DNA from: Cydia pomonella
Taxonomy: Eukaryota; Arthropoda; Insecta; Lepidoptera; Tortricidae
Assembly: GCF_033807575.1 (NCBI RefSeq)
Contig: NC_084718.1
Span: 16,385,991-16,449,990 of the forward strand
Length of the DNA: 64,000 nucleotides
Reading direction: 5' to 3'
The notes under the pieces are model-generated. The model worked only from the letters and a program-made list of their open reading frames with translations, did no database searches and was not told the DNA's origin. Below, in pieces: positions 1 through 9,600 of this stretch. Each line of letters starts with the position of its first letter. Within the stretch, counting starts at the first letter, position 1. Position numbers and translations under genes: made by a program.

Positions 1-21
1 ACATACACTATAAAATAAAAT

Positions 22-1128
22 ATGTTTGGTAATAAAAAGTTGAAACGGAAACTCGTAGATTCCATTGAGAGTGTAAAGAGAAAAGTAAAAGCGTTGCGAG
101 CAGATAAAACTTTGCTTGACACTTCGCTAGCTCAAACCTTTGAACCAATTACAAAACCGCTCAATGTTTTAATGACTAAAGCTTTAGAATCTAAAGGTAA
201 TAATAATAATGATGACAATGCTAAACCAGCAGTAATGAATAACCCCCAGCTCCCTTTGATAAAGACCTCCACACCATTGTCAAAACATTCACGTAAAAGG
301 AAATATCTGATTAAAACCGAAGAACCCAATAGTAAACTGATTAAGTGGAGTAATAATCTTTTTACAAAAACACAACAGTTTGATGATGCTGCTGATGATG
401 ATGATGATGATGAAGATGATTCTAATGATGATGTTGATAATGATGATGATGATGATGAAAGAAAAACAGAGGGAGATGAAGAGTTTAGCGATGCTGAAGA
501 TATGAAGTCGGCTCTTGAATTTGATGAAGGTGGTGGTGGTAGTGGTAATAGTAGTATTGATGATCTACAAAATAAATATATGAAACATCTTTTAAAAACA
601 TCAAAAATACCATTTGGTGTTTATCTCAAGGATAATAAAATGCATATTGGTAATAGTCGGGTTAAAATCATTGATGACGTGTTACATATTAAAGATTCAC
701 GATTCAACCTAACTCCTGGACTGTTGGAACTTATCTTTAAAAGAATACCAAACAAGAATATAGTTTTGAGAAAAGATGTAGAGGATTACAATAATATTTT
801 AGACATTACAAACGCTCATCGTAGAGGATTCTCGCCAAACGGCCAATTGAGTGGAGATAGAAGTGTAAAATATCAATGTTACATTAAACAACCACAAGAA
901 TCAAAGAAACATAAAGAAGGTGGATGTTTGAACTCTGGTAGAAGAGATGTATTAACAACTAAAACTTTTTATCCTAAAACTGATTATATCTATTGGGATG
1001 ATCCCAACGAACTGGTGAGCCGTTTACAGCTTTTGATAGCATCACAGAATGCTGGCAACACCTCTCATTCGAACGAGATCAATGCAATCGTTGAGGAACT
1101 GACTGAGAGCGGTATAATTTTAAAGTAA
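22..1128 (+). CDS. Acidic DUF-type protein of Polinton-like element
   Basis: A 368-residue ORF of unknown function. Residues 1-110 are basic and polar. Residues about 120-165 form a long Asp/Glu-rich run encoded by GAT repeats, followed by a Gly-rich stretch. The C-terminal third (about 185-368) is more ordered and carries IYWDDPNELVSRLQLLIAS near its end, a motif I recall from insect proteins placed next to Polinton-type integrases (a DUF family, probably DUF8207; recalled, not checked). The first ATG lies only about 13 bases after a TATAAAAT-like string at positions 9-16, so either that string is not the promoter or the real start is an internal Met such as residue 51. A stop precedes the intergenic spacer to the next gene on the same strand. 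Confidence 0.55.
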   Translation: MFGNKKLKRKLVDSIESVKRKVKALRADKTLLDTSLAQTFEPITKPLNVLMTKALESKGNNNNDDNAKPAVMNNPQLPLIKTSTPLSKHSRKRKYLIKTEEPNSKLIKWSNNLFTKTQQFDDAADDDDDDEDDSNDDVDNDDDDDERKTEGDEEFSDAEDMKSALEFDEGGGGSGNSSIDDLQNKYMKHLLKTSKIPFGVYLKDNKMHIGNSRVKIIDDVLHIKDSRFNLTPGLLELIFKRIPNKNIVLRKDVEDYNNILDITNAHRRGFSPNGQLSGDRSVKYQCYIKQPQESKKHKEGGCLNSGRRDVLTTKTFYPKTDYIYWDDPNELVSRLQLLIASQNAGNTSHSNEINAIVEELTESGIILK

Positions 1129-1235
1129 GAAAACAGACCCTCTTCTGTTTTAGCTGTTTTTAAACCTGTTCTGAGCTGTTATCTAATAAAACAGACATGT
1201 TTTGTAACTAAGCCTCTCCCCCCTTGCTACCTTGT

Positions 1236-1243
1236 TATAAATA
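1236..1243 (+). promoter_or_regulatory. TATA box of the small coiled-coil gene
   Basis: TATAAATA followed about 25-30 bases later by TCACTTTC, where an initiator would be expected. The ATG at 1247 would lie between TATA box and start site and so would not be in the mRNA; this favours the ATG at 1277. Confidence 0.6.
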
Positions 1244-1276
1244 CCGATGAGGCCTCCCCCATCGTTCACTTTCACA

Positions 1277-1615
1277 ATGCCTCTTAACAAGTTTGGACAA
1301 TACTTGGGTAGCGAGTCTACAATCCGTGACGACTTGAAAGTGGAACGAGATTTAGTAAATTTTGAAAATAGACGGGTGGCAGGAATTCATAAATCTTTTC
1401 TTAAAACTGATGCTATTTGTAGGGCTGAATTGGATGAACAAGTAGTATTTTTAAACACAAAGCTAAAGGCAAATATTAAAGATATAAAAGATTTACGGGT
1501 AAAGGTTGAACAATTATCAGCTAGAATTACTACACAAACACACGCACCACAACCAGCCCAAACACCATCAGCAACGGCAATAGCTCCAGGAAAGCGATTG
1601 AAGAAAAATGAGTAA
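1277..1615 (+). CDS. Small coiled-coil protein of Polinton-like element
   Basis: About 112 residues beginning MPLNKFGQYLGSE. An upstream in-frame ATG at 1247 is rejected because it sits four bases after a TATA box. Residues about 20-90 are rich in charged residues and Leu/Val at heptad-like spacing (for example DIKDLRVKVEQLSARI), suggesting a coiled coil. The tail is Pro/Ala/Thr-rich and ends in a basic KRLKKNE. The stop codon region overlaps the start of the integrase gene by eight bases in another frame. Function is unknown; a structural or DNA-associated role is only a guess. The position between the DUF protein and the integrase makes it part of the same element. Confidence 0.5.
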   Translation: MPLNKFGQYLGSESTIRDDLKVERDLVNFENRRVAGIHKSFLKTDAICRAELDEQVVFLNTKLKANIKDIKDLRVKVEQLSARITTQTHAPQPAQTPSATAIAPGKRLKKNE

Positions 1616-2522
1616 AGCTCAAGTGGTCAACGAGATACACAGGTATGCGAGAAAAACATTTCCACGTCGTCGATTCATTCAGAGGGGGCTCGATGACACA
1701 TGGCAGATTGATCTAATTGATATGCAAAAGTACTCCAAGGATAATAACAACTACAAGTACATTCTAGTGTGTATCGATACCTTTTCCAAATACGCTTGGA
1801 TGCAACCGCTAAAGTCTAAGAGCGCTGAAGATGTTACAAAGGCAATGAGCAGAATTTTGAGTGAAAACGGGAGAAAGCCCAAGAATATTCAATCAGATGA
1901 TGGAAAAGAGTTTTTCAATGTCAAATTTAAATCGCTCATGAAACATCATCATATCAATCACTACTCTACCTATAGTGTCATGAAAGCTTCCATAGTGGAA
2001 AGGCTAATTAGAACCTTAAAACATTGGATTTGGAAACAATTTAGCATGAATGGTTCCTACAAATGGATACAGCTGACAAGTGAAGTGGAACAATATTACA
2101 ATAACAAACTGCATCGTACTATCGGTATGGCACCGGCGAGTGTGAATAAAAACAACTCTAAACAGTTGTTACATAAAGTCTACAATCACATTAAAGTCAA
2201 ACCACGTGCCAAGTTCAAGGTCGGTCAACATGTGAGAATTAGTAAATATAAATCCACTTTCGCCAAAGGCTACACCGGCAATTGGACTACGGAAATATTT
2301 ACAATAACTAAAGTGCAAACTACTAATCCAGTGACATATTTACTTCAAGACGCTAATCACCAACCCATCTCTGGATGTTTTTATGAACAAGAGTTGCAGA
2401 AAACTAAACACAATGACATTTATCTAGTGGAAAAAGTTTTAAAGCGTCGTGGAAATAAAGTGTATGTAAAATGGCTTGGCTTAAATGAAAAAAGTTGGAT
2501 AGAAAAAGATAACATTGTGTAA
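1608..2522 (+). CDS. Polinton-type retroviral-like integrase with chromo-like tail
   Basis: A 304-residue DDE integrase. The catalytic core shows the first Asp in WQIDLIDMQKYS, the second Asp in IQSDDGKEFFN, and the Glu in KASIVERLIRTLK, followed by HRTIGMAPASV, all typical of Polinton integrases. An SH3-like region follows (KPRAKFKVGQHVRISKY). The last 35 residues (VEKVLKRRGNKVYVKWLGL then SWI) look like a chromodomain, which in such integrases targets insertion to chromatin. All three catalytic residues are present and the frame is open, so it may be intact. I see no N-terminal zinc-binding HHCC in the first 40 residues. It would insert the excised element into host DNA in the nucleus. It overlaps the upstream small gene by eight bases. 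Confidence 0.85.
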   Translation: MSKAQVVNEIHRYARKTFPRRRFIQRGLDDTWQIDLIDMQKYSKDNNNYKYILVCIDTFSKYAWMQPLKSKSAEDVTKAMSRILSENGRKPKNIQSDDGKEFFNVKFKSLMKHHHINHYSTYSVMKASIVERLIRTLKHWIWKQFSMNGSYKWIQLTSEVEQYYNNKLHRTIGMAPASVNKNNSKQLLHKVYNHIKVKPRAKFKVGQHVRISKYKSTFAKGYTGNWTTEIFTITKVQTTNPVTYLLQDANHQPISGCFYEQELQKTKHNDIYLVEKVLKRRGNKVYVKWLGLNEKSWIEKDNIV

Positions 2523-2698
2523 CTATTTTACTCAATAAATATTCATTTACTCCAAATCAATGAGGTTTCACTCAATAAAACATTCCTATATTCAGTAATA
2601 TGAATTTATTATTAATACGTGTACATTAAAACATTTACATTCGCAGCGAGCTAACAATTTAAAATTAAACAATGACAAGGAATAAATGCATCATCACC
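2523..2698. other. Convergent gene spacer
   Basis: AT-rich spacer between the integrase stop and the stop of the opposing spliced gene. AATAAA occurs at about 2535 and 2574 on the plus strand and fits integrase polyadenylation. Confidence 0.5.
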
Positions 2699-3543
2699 TT
2701 AATATGTACGAGCATTCTTACATTTAGGTTCACATTCATAATCACCGGAAGCTATTATGTTTGGACCTAGCACACAAAATATTACATTGATTAAATAATT
2801 AAAAGATTTAGTATTGAACACCACGCGTGAAAATAGTTCCGCTGTAACGCCACCTAATAACGCAATCCAGTCTTGATAGTTGATTTGAGCATCTCCCACT
2901 ATCTCTTCTACGTCATCGTTTAAATCGTCCCACATTACAATTAACAGGTAAATATGACAATCGTCATGGTGACCTTCGATATACAATCGTTTTAACAATC
3001 TCGCTACTTCCGCTCTAAATGTGTGAAATGGCATGGGGAGGCGCCATCTATTAATCAGAGTATTGTTCTGGAACGCTTTTATCCACTTGCTTTTACATCC
3101 TTGATAAAAAGATTTCATTTCATCGCTCGTATCGCTCTCAGAAGCGCTCTCTAGGCAGTTTGTTTTTCCCTTGTCCCCATCGTCTTGTTTTAACAGTGCC
3201 TTTGCTGTTGCCATCGGTTGTGGTCCGGGTGACGATTGCGAAGTGGAGCTGCTACAGCCACCGTCACAGCCGCCGCCGCCGCCGCTTGTGGTGGTGGACA
3301 ACCAGCACTGGCAGCACCAAGTGGTGATGGTATTGTTGTCGGCTGGGGAAAATATAATAAAAATATTGTTATTATTTATATTAAAAGTATGCAAGTATTC
3401 CTAATTGAGAACATAGGGGATAGGTCGAAAGTGATAGATTATTTAAACTACACAGACAGAACAGAGGTGAAATACTCAAATGTTAATCTGAGTATAATAC
3501 AACTATACTTACATTTGGTATGTGATGAAGCTTGCGGATCCAT
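2699..3543 (-). CDS. Unrecognised two-exon gene beside Polinton-like element
   Basis: The model has exon 1 at 3543-3513 (MDPQASSHTK) and exon 2 at 3342-2699. The 170-base intron has the donor GTAAGTATAG and a pyrimidine tract ending CCCCAG; the join keeps frame and gives 224 residues. Without splicing the same frame opens at 3394, and an internal Met at 3214 (MATAKALLKQ) is another possible start. The protein has a Cys/Trp and Gly/Ser-rich N-terminus and an acidic Ser stretch. A more ordered C-terminal half carries RWRLPMPFHTFRAEVARLLK and IYLLIVMWDDLNDD. I recognise no family, transmembrane segment or catalytic motif. A consensus TATA box lies 56 bases upstream. It may belong to the mobile element or be an unrelated lineage-specific gene. 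A strong donor also lies near 3782 after a short open stretch, so further 5' exons cannot be excluded. Confidence 0.5.
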
Positions 3544-3598
3544 GATTTCAACGCAATATTCGTTGTGACACTGTAGTGGGAATATGGTTCAACATGCT

Positions 3599-3606
3599 CT
3601 TTTATA
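3599..3606 (-). promoter_or_regulatory. TATA box of the spliced minus-strand gene
   Basis: Reads TATAAAAG on the minus strand, 56 bases before the ATG at 3543, a normal distance for a short 5' UTR. It supports 3543 as the start. Confidence 0.55.
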
Positions 3607-3956
3607 GCAGAAAAATTCAGTGGAGGGGTGGGGTGTAGACGGGCGGGGCGCATGTGGTAAAGAAACGTGTGAAACGGTTCTCATGAACTCTATGAAAAGA
3701 GGAAAAGATTTGTTTGTTAAGTTATCGTACAGGAAACGAAACTACATTATTTTGTAATAATTAAAATATAAATATATGTACTTACCTCAACTTTCGGTGC
3801 AAACTGAATCATCTTTGTCGAGCGAGGTCAAATGTAGTCATTTACATTATTGCTCAACGAGCTATAGGAAATTGGCATCGATACATGCGAATTTCACATA
3901 ACGCCTAGTCTCACTACGATTGCATATATAGTCGAGAAATTAGGACCAGTTTCACC

Positions 3957-4175
3957 GTGACGGGGTGGCCTAGGGGTTCATGACGTTAACTGGCTAAAGA
4001 CGCCCCGGTCAGCTAAAGACGCTGGTTCGAATCCGACCTTCGCCACTGGAGGCCACCTCGTCACTTTTTGTTTGTCGTACACGTACAAAGTGGTGCCATC
4101 TATTTTAGCGAAGTTTTCCCTCGGGAGATAAATACCTTAAACATAGAAAGTAGCGCCAACTGGCGAGGATATATG
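3957..4175 (+). mobile_element. tRNA-derived SINE
   Basis: A-box-like GTGGCCTAGGGGTTC and B-box GGTTCGAATCC give an RNA polymerase III promoter, but the segment has an insertion-like middle and no good acceptor stem, so it is not a tRNA gene. The body continues with a non-tRNA sequence containing GTGGTGCCATCTA. Confidence 0.65.
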
Positions 4176-4616
4176 CACAACTACCAAGGGGCGCAGGGGC
4201 CAGGGGGCAGCGGCGGGTAGGGGGCGGGGGAGGGCGGGGAGGCGGCGGGGAAGGGGGGGGGACTAGTGGCGCCATCTAACGGATCTTTGCCGAACTACCA
4301 AGTGGCGCAGGCCAGGGGCAGCGGCGGGGAGGGGGGGGCGGGGAGGGGGGGGGGGGGGCGGCGGCCGGGTAGGGGGAGGGGAGGGGGGTGAGGGGGGGAG
4401 GGGGGGGGTGAGGGGGAGGGGGGAGGGGAGGGGGGGAGGGGTAGGGGGAGAGGGGGGAGAGGGGGTGAGGGGGGGTGAGGGGGGGAGGGGGGAGGAGGGG
4501 GGGGGGGGAGGGGGAGAGGGGGGTGTGTGGGGGGGGGGGGGGGGGTGAGGGGGGTGAGGGGGTTGGGGGGAGGGGGGAGGGGGGGTGAGGGGGGTTGGGG
4601 GGGGGGGAGGGGGAGA
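4176..4616. repeat. G-rich low-complexity tract with G-quadruplex potential
   Basis: The plus strand is almost entirely G runs of 4-15 bases interrupted by A, T or GT. Two copies of a seed (ACTACCAAGNGGCGCAGG then CAGCGGCGGG) stand at about 4178 and 4292, so the tract seems to have grown around a duplicated SINE-like end. Runs of this kind are often mis-sequenced, so the exact length is unreliable. Confidence 0.8.
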
Positions 4617-5290
4617 TAAATACCTAAAGTGAGCTGGAATCGGCATATCCTCCCTACTCACGTAACCTAGCATCCGCAAATCTAGGGAAAAACGTCAATT
4701 CACTACATCTTATAAAACTACTGAACGAATTTTCATACGACTTTCATCTATCAATATAGTGATTCTAGAGGAAGGTTTAGGTATATAACTTGTTAAGGTT
4801 TTGGATAAATTGATTGAAATAAGACGATGTTATCGGAAAAAAATCACGCTGGCTAATCCGTTTCAGCTAAAACAACACAATGTATGATGGGGTTGTCTTT
4901 CTTTCACGGGTCTACAAAAAAGTCTGCGGTGGTGAATGTCTATCTTTTAAGGAAAACTTACTATACCCATCCTTAACTATTAAAAAAAGATCACATAATA
5001 TGATGTGGCATTTGCAAAGCTATTTAAACGGATACAGTATTAATAATTATCACATGAAATACGTTAGTTATATATAGCTTTTCATACAGATTACAATGGT
5101 CTCTTACACAATACAATTTAAATGAATATTTCAGGAGTAATCGTAAATTAAAGTTCCATTTCGAGCCATATAACTTTACGAAATGTTAATATCCTTGGTT
5201 AATTCCAATTTTCACCATGCGCTGCGATCGCTTTACTTACCCCCACCATGCACTTCGCACGTAGCCTATACAGCTCCATACATATTGCTA
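4617..5290. other. AT-rich non-coding stretch
   Basis: No coding exon, RNA gene or clear repeat seen; short open frames here have no family features. Confidence 0.4.
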
Positions 5291-5704
5291 TGGAGTGTGG
5301 AATTAAAAGGAGGAAAATCTCTATGTATGAAAATTGTCCATCAAAAAACATTAAATAGGCGGCGCCACAATACACCGAAATAAAATGTCATAGACCTAGT
5401 ATTTATATAGATGTGCTATACGCGAGCGCCCGAAAGGGACAGAACATACGCAATGCGACAAAATTAAAAACATGTTTTAACATTCCTGACAACATACCAA
5501 AAACAACCTACGTAATTTGGTCGGGTTATTTGTTGCCCCACCCCCATTTCATCTGTATATTATAATACCTCTATGGTTCATGTAATCCATGAGCCTACCT
5601 AGCGCCACCGGAGAGATTAGGAACTATTATTTAAATCTGAAAGCTGGTCACTTTTGCAATAGTTCTGCCATAAGAGATTTTCCTCCTTTTAATTCCACAC
5701 TCCA
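5291..5704. mobile_element. Non-autonomous DNA transposon with 32 bp inverted ends
   Basis: The stretch 5291-5322 (starts TGGAGTGTGGAATTAAAAGG) is the exact reverse complement of 5673-5704. The interior is non-coding. The size and perfect arms fit a MITE. Confidence 0.6.
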
Positions 5705-5776
5705 TTCATATTGCGATAACTTTGTCAAAAGTTGACGTTCGACAATTCTGTAACCGCAAAACGTGAAGAAACATGA

Positions 5777-6062
5777 ATTCATATACTAGCCGTGTCTTAT
5801 CCAACCTCGACATTGGCAGAATCATCAACACCTTGATGGAGCCATAACACGAAAAATTTATTGAACATGTAACATGTGATCAAGAACTGTGAAGGGCCCC
5901 ATTGATTAGCAGTCCGCCGGTCGGTATCGGCCTGTCAGTTGTTCGGAACTGTCAACTTTTTGTTCTAACTGACAATAAGATTCATATACTAGCCGTGTCT
6001 TATCCAACCTCGACATTGGCAGAATCATCAACACCTTGATGGAGCCATAACACGAAAAATTG
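5777..6062. repeat. Identical 82 bp direct repeats around a MITE-like core
   Basis: Copies at about 5777-5859 and 5980-6062 are identical over about 82 bases. The 120 bases between contain CCGCCGGTCGGTATCGGCC and GTCAGTTGTTCGGAACTGTC, sequence I associate with a palindromic lepidopteran repeat. Confidence 0.75.
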
Positions 6063-6147
6063 ATTGATTGACTTTATAAGCTGTTCTATAATGAGTTTAA
6101 TTTAATAACTCGTGAATTTGCTTTCGGAAAGCACCATTTGGTGAAGT

Positions 6148-6257
6148 TTTTTTTATACTACGTCTGTGGCAAACGGCCACAGCATACGGCCCGCCTGATG
6201 GTAAGCAGTCTCCGTAGCCTATGTACGCTGGTAACTACAGAGGCGTTACATGCGCGA
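6148..6257 (+). repeat. Dispersed repeat, copy 1 (GGCCCGCCTGATGGTAAGCAG)
   Basis: Shares CCGCCTGATGGTAAGCAG and the following GTAGCCTATGTAC with an inverted copy at 56580-56770 and, more distantly, with 53146-53245. Non-coding; probably the end of a widespread lepidopteran retroelement or SINE. Confidence 0.6.
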
Positions 6258-6435
6258 AGTATTTGATGACCTAAAAAATAGGAATTTAAAATTACGAAGT
6301 CGTTTTTTTTTCCTTTGAACGCCTCGCCTATCGTGCGCGACGCTCACCGTGAACTTTGTCGGAATGCACGAAGGTTGATATTGGACTGTCGCCGCGCGCG
6401 TCAGTTGAAATCTTTGGCGGTCAAAGGGTTAAGAT

Positions 6436-6640
6436 TATTTTCATCACACTTGCTCGAAAAAGTTCTTATTTCATGCAGGTTCAAAAGGTTAAGAATTATT
6501 TCGTTTAAAATTTAGTTTTTTCTTCACAAGTGTGATGAAAAACATTGTGTGTAACTCCGGGGGTAAGAATATTGCAAACTTGGGTCAATAATCACCCTCG
6601 TTTCCAAAATTTCACTTACCCCCCTCGTTGCACAATGTAC
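6436..6640 (+). mobile_element. Dispersed element family D, internally deleted copy
   Basis: Begins TTTTCATCACACTTGCTCG and ends CCTCGTTGCACAATGTAC; internal CAAGTGTGATGAAAA is the inverse of the left end. Longer copies lie at 38025-38640 and, inverted, at 56115-56930; a left-end fragment lies at 18604-18750. The right end stops about 20 bases from the donor of Naf1 exon 5. Confidence 0.65.
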
Positions 6641-6659
6641 ATGGATTATGGCAAGGTAC

Positions 6660-9600
6660 CTGGGTTTGCGCTTAGACGTCTCGCCATCGGAGTCCTCGGG
6701 CTTCTGCTTCTGTTCCTTGCCGGCCTTCCTAGCTCTCCTCTCCTCTTCGTCGTCGGAATACTCGACTTGGTGCGGCGGCGGCTCTACGTCGTTTAACCAG
6801 GACGCGTCGGAGCCTTTTACTCTGAGAAAGAAGTATTTGTATTAATATTCATACTGAATTTGTAACGAGATAGCAGTCTATAACTTTCACAAGAAGTACT
6901 GATCAGCTGCATTCCTTTGTTTTCTGCGTGTGCGCTACTATAGTTTTTTTTTGCATTGCAAAATAGGTAAACAATCTTGATATGTCTTTTTATTGAAAAA
7001 CGCTTTTCAAAATTCAGTAACTATAACATGACGACCGGTCTGGCCTAGTGGGTAGTGACCCTGCCTATGAAGCCGATGGTCCCGGGTTCAAATCCTGGTA
7101 AGGGCATTTATTCGTGTGATGAGCATGGATATTTGTTCCTGAGTCATGGGTGTTTTCTATGTATTTAAGTATTTATAAATATTTATATATTATATATATC
7201 GTTGTCTAAGTACCCTCAACACAAGCCTTATTAAGCTTACTGTGGGACTTAGTCAATTTGTGTAATAATGTCCTATAATATTTATTTATTTATAACAACA
7301 TAATAGCCGGGTCCACACAGAGCGAGCAAACGTGCAAGGCAATTTCCTCGCGCACAAAACGGCCAGTGTAGACGTGCCTCGGCCTTGCCTCGCGTGTTTG
7401 CTCTTGCTATGTGTGGACCCGGCTAATAAATAATAGTACTACCGTACAGAAAGGAAACTTCCTACAAAACCGAAGTTTGACATCGATTCAGGGCCGAATC
7501 ATGTTGTCCCTTTCTAATGTATGGAACTATCCCTTTCGGCTATTACGTTCACATCTTCACAGGGCCTAAGTTTTCTCGTATACGCCGGCGCCGGCCTGTA
7601 CGCTGTACTCTTGCCAGTTGAAGCGTATGCAGTAGTGTGGTTGTTTATACTCACTTCATGAGCTCTGAGAGGAACACATAGCTGGTGTGCTGACTGGCGG
7701 GTGCGATGAACACGTCGGCGCCGGCCTGTACGCCGCGCTCGCGCACGTGCTCTTGCGAGTTGAAGCGCACGCAGTAGTGGGGTTCTGTGACCTGTGAAAA
7801 GAAATAAAGAAGAATTAGTAACAGTATTTTATGCTATTCGTGCACTATGTAAATAATTGTTTGTATTTCTCTACGTAAGTGAATTGTAATATTCTTTTGG
7901 AGAAATAAATTCTTAAACCATAACAAAAGTCGATAATTAAAAGGATTTGGCGATTGTCTGAGTTTAACCGATATTATATGGTTCCCCGCAAAGCATAAAA
8001 TTTCAATACCGGTTTCGAACCCTGCTTTGACGTCACACTATTGTTTGTGATCGATAGATCTGCATTACTGCCGCTAATGTCAAAATCGATATTTTTGCCC
8101 GGATTTTTGCAGTAATGCAGTCGGCGGTAAAGTCGCGCTGCAGTAATGCTGGTGTAGTCTGCATCCGAATGGTACCTTAACCCATTCATGGCCAAGACCC
8201 GTCGAGCGTACACAATACGCCGGGCCATCATACAAACCGTTTTTAGCTAAAACGTATGACTCAGCTTATGGGTCTCTGGCCTGGCGTGTACGGTAAATAA
8301 ATCGCCGGTAATGAAGCCGGCCAGTTCAACAACATTATACAATATTTTTACTAACCACTATTTTTCTGTGCCTATCAAAAAAAGATTGCAGTTTGTAGGA
8401 ATGCTTATTTTTACTTTTTACATATTTAACTATCTGTGTTTGTTGTTGTTGTTTTTTGGGTCACATCTTGGAAGTTCAATTTGACCCGATTTCCGATTAA
8501 GATGAAATTTTGCATACATATGTAAATCGGATGACAATGCAACATTATAATCAATATGGAGCTGATCTGATGATGAAGACAGAAAATGGCCATGGGAACT
8601 ATATGATAAAACAACGCAAACGAATTGTGTTTGGGGTTGTTACAATTGCCTCGATAAGTATTAGTTCCATGTGAAAAATAAAGTACAGTTAGCGATAAAA
8701 GCTTGTACCAAAAAATAATAATAAGTAAACAAAAAAGTTCCGGTAATTCACAGCCAAGGTCACAAAATACGAAATCACTAAACAGCACAATCGTGACTAA
8801 ATAATATTTCCCATATTACTCCAAAATACATCTCTAATAGGGGGGATGGGATGAAACACTTCTTGAAGTCCTGTGAAAATACCATATGAAAGATAATACC
8901 GCCGCTCGGATGCACTCATTGTTTACTGTCCAAGTGTGTCCGGTAAGCTTACACTTGGTCGGTCGTTATCTTTGTTTTGGTAAAAGTCATTATCACATAG
9001 TAACAATAGACCACTTAAAATTTATTATAGTACTTTCTTTCTAATCTACCGTAGAAACCACGAAGACGTTTTAAAAAACTTGTAAATATTTGTCACACGC
9101 TATTATAATAATACAATATTAGTTGGTGACTGTTGTAGTGGTGACTATTTCAACAGCCTTGTTTTATATTGTAACGAAAAAAAAAGAATATTAACATCAT
9201 TGTAAGTAGGTATAAATTGCCTACCCAATACAACGATCACCAAATATTATGACATAAAAGTACAGCGGGAGAAAATCCTCATTGCCTTACCCCTCACACA
9301 AAACAAAATATTATTATACTACGGCTTGGTAAATGTTGCTTGCCATCATCTAAACAGTAATCGGCTTTAAAACCAGCCAATAAAGTTTATTTTGGCCTGC
9401 TACGGAAACATTTGTAGTTTTTACAAGTAGCGCCAGGCCACGGTGACCCATACCCTGAGTCATGTCAATAACTTCTAAAATATACATATTTTTGGTATCT
9501 TTGAAATATGGATTTTTCTGTTTGCTTGCAACGCGTATGTATCTAGAATTTCAGTATATTTACTATATTGCACTGATAGTAAACCAAAATTTTATATTCT

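Larger units (their letters stand above)
1..3606. mobile_element. Partial Polinton/Maverick-like element
   Basis: Three plus-strand genes lie head to tail: an acidic DUF-type protein, a small coiled-coil protein and a Polinton-type integrase. A minus-strand gene converges on them. The integrase resembles the transposon-derived F54H12.3 class known from Polintons. No protein-primed DNA polymerase, packaging ATPase, protease or capsid gene is visible, and no terminal inverted repeat was found, so the element either continues left of the window or is a reduced derivative. The right border is set only by the last gene-like signal and is a guess. Confidence 0.5.

Noticed and set aside
3171..3568. 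Plus-strand frames opposite the spliced gene
   Set aside because: Ala/Gly/Pro-rich translations arise from the complement of the Gly/Ser-rich coding stretch; no promoter or motif supports them.
4263..4679. Proline-rich 138-codon frame on the minus strand
   Set aside because: It is the complement of the G-run tract; composition alone explains it.
6545..6845. Hydrophobic plus-strand frames near 6.7 kb
   Set aside because: They overlie Naf1 exon 5 in antisense; the minus-strand reading joins in phase with exon 4.
7030..7115. tRNA gene
   Set aside because: A and B boxes are present, but the segment continues into a shared non-tRNA body found again at 45652; it is a SINE.
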